Assembly: GCA_016215705.1 (NCBI GenBank)
Contig: JACRIR010000008.1
Location: forward strand, 1 to 18,403
DNA: 18,403 nt
From: Candidatus Poribacteria bacterium
GTDB taxonomy: Bacteria; Abyssobacteria; SURF-5
Reading direction: 5' to 3'
Shown here: piece by piece, positions 15,694 through 18,403 of the stretch
Position numbering within the stretch: position 1 is the first letter of the stretch
Layout: every line of letters begins with the position of its first letter
Position numbers and translations under genes: made by a program
Notes under the pieces: generated by a model
What the model was told of the DNA's origin: nothing
Databases searched by the model: none
Seen by the model: the letters and a program-made list of their open reading frames with translations, nothing else

Positions 15694-16045
15694 GGTGAGT
15701 CCTTTCTCCCTTTTACCTTTTGGTCCAGGGCCAGTGTGCGCTTTGATATCTTTATGATAACGGGACAGGGGAAAGTTGGTCAACGAACTTTTTGTTAATT
15801 TTTTGGGCAAAAGATGGAACACGAATGACAGGAAGTAGTTCGGAGTGTCTAAAGTGAGCTAAAGTGTCTAAAGTGCAAGAAGAGAAAGCCAAAAGGAACG
15901 GACTGGGAACACGAATTACGCGAATTACACGAACTGAACGAGTACAAGCTCTTGGGTAAGCCACAGAGGGCGAAGAAAAGGAAGAAGAAAAGGAGAAGAG
16001 GAAATCGTGAACCACGGGGAGCACGGGGAAAAGAAAGGCAACCAA
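15605..16045. repeat. Repeat field B
   Basis: Third diverged copy of the 46-bp element (15609-15650), 'ggaacacgaatgacagg' (about 15815-15831), 'ctaaagtg' units (15849-15878), the 31-bp 'ggaacacgaattacgcg' element (15904-15934), and a purine-rich tract with gaag units (15960-16040) ending in 'accacggggagcacgggg' (16012-16029). No plausible gene apart from the stump above. Confidence 0.65.
15754..15783 (-). promoter_or_regulatory. Promoter-like pair upstream of the gene stump
   Basis: Minus strand: TTGACC (15778-15783), 18 bp, TATCAT (15754-15759). Transcription would begin near 15747, about 54 nt before ATG 15693. No intact gene lies downstream until 14696. Confidence 0.45.
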
Positions 16046-16104
16046 CAGATTCGCACGAATCAAGAAGAAGAGTGTCAACCATCGAGGAGGTTTGGAGTAG
16101 GCGC

Positions 16105-16551
16105 TTATTTCAAAACAGGGCCCAATGTCCGGATCGGGTCAATCTGATCCGACTGTCGCCCAAAAACATATGAAAAGGGTATAGCGATGAGGTCGCCGAC
16201 GATGTATGTCGCAAACGTTACTGCAAACAGGATTCCGTAAAACTGTATCTTTCCCGCAAGCAAAAGAGGAAGGAAAACAGTAAGGAACCATATCGACTTG
16301 TAAGAGAGCTGCAAGACCAAAACAGGAACATATTTGAGAGGGGAACGCAGACCCAGTATGGACAATATTCCGAATGAGGCGTAAACGCTGCCAGCGATCC
16401 CGAAAATCACAGGGTCTCGATCAGGCATTGCAAAGAGGGACTTCATGATGTCGGGAGTGAACAGCATTCCCAGGCCGAATCCACCGGCGCCGGCAATAGT
16501 GTAACCGTACATGAACCTGAGCCAGCCCCACCGAACATTGGCGTTGGACAT
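16105..16551 (-). CDS. Small integral membrane protein, unknown function
   Basis: A 148-residue protein from ATG 16551, which has an excellent ribosome site (AGGAGGAGGAACA). The frame extends 10 codons upstream without one. It shows four hydrophobic segments, at about 12-35 (MYGYTIAGAGGFGLGMLF), 50-72 (VIFGIAGSVYASFGILSILGL, about), 78-102 (VPVLVLQLSYKSIWFLTVFL) and 105-130 (IQFYGILFAVTFATYIVGDL), with a short charged C-tail. A Lys-Ser pair sits inside the third segment (LSYKSIW). I do not recognise a family. It is 78 bp downstream of the HicB-like gene on the same strand, but this does not look like a toxin-antitoxin partner. Confidence 0.75.
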   Translation of the reverse strand: MSNANVRWGWLRFMYGYTIAGAGGFGLGMLFTPDIMKSLFAMPDRDPVIFGIAGSVYASFGILSILGLRSPLKYVPVLVLQLSYKSIWFLTVFLPLLLAGKIQFYGILFAVTFATYIVGDLIAIPFSYVFGRQSDQIDPIRTLGPVLK

Positions 16552-16629
16552 TGTTCCTCCTCCTTGAATTGTCGGACTCATGCCGCCATGGAGACGCGTC
16601 TACTGTGTTTCCCAAGGCGCCTTGTTTTC

Positions 16630-16956
16630 TTACCCTGCCTTGGTTTTCCCGATGCCTCTGCCTAGAATGTATACCACAAGTTGATTGAGGCTCACACCTT
16701 CTTCGGCTGCCTTTCTGGCAAGCTCTCGGTGCAGGTTCTTTGGAACACGGACGTTAAACTTGCCGCTCTTGGGCTGAGGCGCCGGAAGGCCGTCAGCTTC
16801 ACAGACTTCTATGTATTGTTTGATAGCGGCTTTTGCGTTCTTCAATGCCTCCAACTCGGTCAGACCGCCTGTAAATATTGAAGGAATACCGGGAATACGC
16901 GCATAAAAGCCTCCCTCTCCATTCGGCTCGATTATAATCTCAAATCCCTTATGCAT
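16630..16956 (-). CDS. HicB-like antitoxin, apparently without HicA
   Basis: A 108-residue protein with Shine-Dalgarno GGAGGAGGG. Residues 1-55 form the degenerate RNase-H-like HicB fold (FEIIIEPNGEGGFYARIPGI then GGLTELEALKNAKAAI). Residues 65-102 are a ribbon-helix-helix DNA-binding segment (SGKFNVRVPKNLHRELARKA, then EEGVSLNQLVVYIL). HicB proteins neutralise the HicA mRNA interferase and repress their operon. No HicA (dsRBD-like, about 60 residues with a catalytic His) is visible on either side. Its ATG overlaps the stop of a 39-codon frame (ATGCATAA), and beyond that lies a PIN toxin gene, so it may be an orphan or may serve a different partner. Confidence 0.85.
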   Translation of the reverse strand: MHKGFEIIIEPNGEGGFYARIPGIPSIFTGGLTELEALKNAKAAIKQYIEVCEADGLPAPQPKSGKFNVRVPKNLHRELARKAAEEGVSLNQLVVYILGRGIGKTKAG

Positions 16957-17068
16957 GTCCCTCCTCCTTCAAATACGCGAGTATCTTCTTGACGTCCGCC
17001 GTGGCCGTGAATTTTCTCCGGTCTCTTAGAGTCCGAGCGTCTTCAGAAGCCTGGCTGTCGAATAACAT
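16949..17068 (-). CDS. Possible 39-residue small protein between the PIN and HicB-like genes
   Basis: ATG 17068 to TAA 16949, overlapping the PIN gene's last 43 bases in another frame and the HicB-like start by 8 bases. The C-terminal half reads like a real helix (ATADVKKILAYLKEEGHA) and contains the downstream gene's ribosome site, which would couple translation. It has no clear ribosome site of its own. It may be a coupling peptide, the tail of a lost partner, or chance. Confidence 0.3.
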   Translation of the reverse strand: MLFDSQASEDARTLRDRRKFTATADVKKILAYLKEEGHA

Positions 17069-17457
17069 TCGACGCCGGCGCCGTCGAAGTCCTTGTCATT
17101 CGTCCAGAGGGGAATGCCCAAGTAGAGCGCCAACGCCGGCAGCTCGACGTCATCAGGGTCACGCTTGCCGATCAAGCGGGATGCAGTAGGAATGAATCTC
17201 CTGTACTGGCTGAGCTTGTATTCCGCGATCGCCAGGAGCCGGAATTGCGCCTCCAGAACCTCGCGGGCGATTCCATAGGCCGCCGACATTGTCGGGAGGT
17301 ATTCCCATACCTCTTCGAGTGTGACGGCTGCGGAGACGACATGAACGGCCGATCGAGTAAAGACTTTGAGCGAGGCCTTCCCGATGATGGCCGATAGGAT
17401 GACGTTAGCGTCGGCGACGACGCTTTCTATTCTTTTCCCGCCAGGTTTTGAAGTCAC
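17026..17457 (-). CDS. PIN-domain toxin (VapC-like)
   Basis: A 143-residue predicted metal-dependent RNase. The acidic PIN residues are in place: Asp16 in VVADANVILSAI, Glu48/49 in TLEEVWEYL, Asp100-103 in KRDPDDVELPALAL, and Asp121/123 in TNDKDF. Its GTG start at 17457 lies within the antitoxin gene, overlapping it by 53 bp in another frame. No later start keeps the first catalytic Asp, so the overlap is probably real. The pair forms a two-gene operon with translational coupling, driven from 17702-17730. Confidence 0.9.
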   Translation of the reverse strand: MTSKPGGKRIESVVADANVILSAIIGKASLKVFTRSAVHVVSAAVTLEEVWEYLPTMSAAYGIAREVLEAQFRLLAIAEYKLSQYRRFIPTASRLIGKRDPDDVELPALALYLGIPLWTNDKDFDGAGVECYSTARLLKTLGL

Positions 17458-17683
17458 GCAGGACTCGCTTTTCAGTGACGCCGGCCTTCCGTAAGTTGGT
17501 GGAAACGGCTTCTCCGAGTCGCTCTAATAGTTCCTGTCTCAAATCCACCGGAAGAGCTTGCGGCTCTTTCATTGGAACGACGATGCTCGCGAGTTTCCCA
17601 TGACGGGTGACAAAAACCAACTCTTTGCCGCCAAGAAGCTCCGGCGCTCGATTCCTGAATTCTCGCACTCCGGTCACTTGCAT
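17405..17683 (-). CDS. Phd/YefM-like antitoxin
   Basis: A 92-residue protein starting at ATG 17683, with GGAGGT six bases upstream. The N-terminus (MQVTGVREFRNRAPELLGG, then VFVTRHGKLASIVVPM) is the Phd/YefM DNA-binding fold, which dimerises and represses its own promoter. The C-terminal part (about 45-92) is helical and ends in a basic tail (KNRKRRRRR). Part of that tail is encoded by the overlap with the toxin gene and so is constrained by two frames. It neutralises the PIN toxin encoded directly downstream. Confidence 0.85.
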   Translation of the reverse strand: MQVTGVREFRNRAPELLGGKELVFVTRHGKLASIVVPMKEPQALPVDLRQELLERLGEAVSTNLRKAGVTEKRVLRDFKTWREKNRKRRRRR

Positions 17684-17701
17684 TCTGGCACCTCCACCGA
17701 C

Positions 17702-17730
17702 AGTTTAGCATGATTCCGGTTATGTGTCAA
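17702..17730 (-). promoter_or_regulatory. Sigma-70 promoter of the antitoxin-toxin operon
   Basis: Minus strand: TTGACA (17725-17730), a 17-bp spacer and TAAACT (17702-17707). The leader to ATG 17683 is only about 13 nt and carries the ribosome site. Confidence 0.82.
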
Positions 17731-17734
17731 CTAT

Positions 17735-17744
17735 TGTGTACACA
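17735..17744. promoter_or_regulatory. TGTGTACACA palindrome next to the -35 box
   Basis: A perfect 10-bp palindrome 4 bp from the -35 hexamer, with a related half-site (tatgtgtcaa) overlapping the -35. A likely operator for the antitoxin or toxin-antitoxin complex, by analogy with other such operons. Confidence 0.45.
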
Positions 17745-17811
17745 TAATATAGGCATGGACGCAGTCAGGTTTTGTCGATGTGTCGACCTGCCCCCCGCAT
17801 TTTCGTCTGCA

Positions 17812-17947
17812 CGTGGGGGAAAAGGGGAAACGGTTAAACGGGGAAACGGGAACAAGAAAGAAGGAGAGGCGGCTTCAACCAGGGGAACACTGAGAAAAGA
17901 AGAAGAAAAGGAAATTCACCACGAAGGCGCGGAGGCACAAAGAAGTA
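17812..17947. repeat. Purine-rich, G-run-rich repeat tract
   Basis: Four G-runs (17815-17819, 17824-17827, 17840-17843, 17848-17850) separated by 4, 12 and 4 bases could form a G-quadruplex on the plus strand. Gaag-rich sequence follows, then a 'caccacgaaggcgcggagg' word (about 17918-17936). The tract lies between two divergent toxin-gene promoters. The rest of 17745-18008 holds no gene. Confidence 0.5.
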
Positions 17948-18008
17948 ACCCTCCCTTATAGAAAGATGTACAATGTCCTCGATGTCGGGCCTCATAGTGG
18001 GCGTGCTG

Positions 18009-18037
18009 TTGACAATGTCTGACGGTTGTCATATAAT
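18009..18037 (+). promoter_or_regulatory. Perfect consensus sigma-70 promoter of the terminal PIN gene
   Basis: TTGACA (18009-18014), exactly 17 bp, TATAAT (18032-18037). A TGACA/TGTCA inverted repeat (18010-18014, 18027-18031) spans the spacer. The start codon is only 6 bp beyond the -10, so transcription should begin at or within a base or two of the ATG. Confidence 0.88.
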
Positions 18038-18043
18038 TATCAT

Positions 18044-18403
18044 ATGGTGATCTTTGACTCATCGACGCTGATCCTGCTCGCGAGGGCAGAAATGCTGGAA
18101 GTGTTTATTTGTAATTTTCCGGAGCATGCCTTCGTGCCGGAGAAGGTGATAGAAGAAGTCTTGATTAAAGGAAGTCCGGAGACGTTACAAGTAGCCGCTC
18201 TGATTGATAGCGGCAGTATCCGCGTGCGGACGGTGGATGACCGGAAACTCATACAGAAGCTAATGAGTGATTTCACCATCGATCCGGGCGAGGCAGAGGC
18301 GATAGCGCTTGCGTTGAAGAAGAAGGGGGCTGTGGTTGCCACTGATGACAGAAACGCCATCAGGGCGTGCAAACTCCTGAAGATAGATTTCATTACTGCG
18401 CTC
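18044..18403 (+). CDS. PIN-domain protein (toxin-like), partial, predicted leaderless
   Basis: 120 codons are open from ATG 18044 to the right edge, so the C-terminus is missing. The PIN fold is clear: Asp5 in VIFDSSTLILLARA, Glu38 in VPEKVIEEVL, the Glu83/Glu85 region in IDPGEAEAIALALKK, and Asp101/102 in VVATDDRNAIRACKLL. It resembles the nucleic-acid-binding PIN proteins of the DUF3368 group. No ribosome site precedes the ATG, and a perfect promoter ends 6 bp before it, so translation is expected from a leaderless mRNA. The next in-frame ATG (18092) would delete the first catalytic Asp. No antitoxin is seen upstream on this strand; a partner could lie beyond the window. Confidence 0.88.
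   Translation, partial: MVIFDSSTLILLARAEMLEVFICNFPEHAFVPEKVIEEVLIKGSPETLQVAALIDSGSIRVRTVDDRKLIQKLMSDFTIDPGEAEAIALALKKKGAVVATDDRNAIRACKLLKIDFITAL

Overview
The window looks like chromosome from an uncultivated, Gram-negative, probably anaerobic heterotroph. The evidence is an outer-membrane-type exported protein, a lipobox hydrolase, an Fe-S 2,4-dienoyl-CoA-reductase-type enzyme, a ferredoxin-nitroreductase, an acyl-CoA synthetase and an HgcC-like AbrB regulator. The phylum cannot be fixed from the sequence. The gene set and the 'cacgaattacacgaa' type intergenic repeats remind me of deltaproteobacterial-grade or candidate-phylum metagenome genomes, which is an impression and not a result. Almost every gene is on the minus strand. 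The only plus-strand genes are a broken methyltransferase and a terminal PIN-domain gene.

Layout, left to right: (1) 1-2892, a minus-strand nitrogen cluster amt > P-II (glnB/glnK) > exported outer-membrane-like protein that runs off the left edge. (2) 2893-3639, repeats only. (3) 3640-4707, a CorA Mg2+ channel. (4) 4811-6811, an FadH-type Fe-S flavoenzyme with its own promoter. (5) 6907-7535, gene debris: the 3' end of a ferredoxin-type protein and the 5' end of a SAM methyltransferase. (6) 7536-8650, two near-identical cold-shock genes. Each has a consensus promoter, a leader of about 130 nt with a strong intrinsic terminator inside it, and a second terminator after the gene. (7) 8904-10775, an acyl-CoA synthetase. 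(8) 10796-11345, repeats. (9) 11352-13289, a lipoprotein CocE/NonD hydrolase; 13413-14282, a ferredoxin-nitroreductase; 14409-14696, an AbrB/HgcC-like regulator with promoter. (10) 14760-16104, a repeat field containing a promoter and start region that appears to be the 5' stump of a lost gene. (11) 16105-16551, a small membrane protein. (12) 16630-18403, a toxin-antitoxin cluster: orphan HicB-like antitoxin, overlapping Phd-like/PIN pair, and a divergent PIN gene with a perfect consensus promoter placed so that its mRNA should be leaderless.

The amt/P-II pair handles ammonium uptake and its nitrogen-status control. The acyl-CoA synthetase and FadH-type enzyme fit fatty- or aromatic-acid activation and reduction, though they are not adjacent. 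The most original signals are the terminator in the cold-shock leaders, which suggests autoregulation by attenuation or antitermination, the leaderless PIN gene, and the gene fragments embedded in short-word dispersed repeats.
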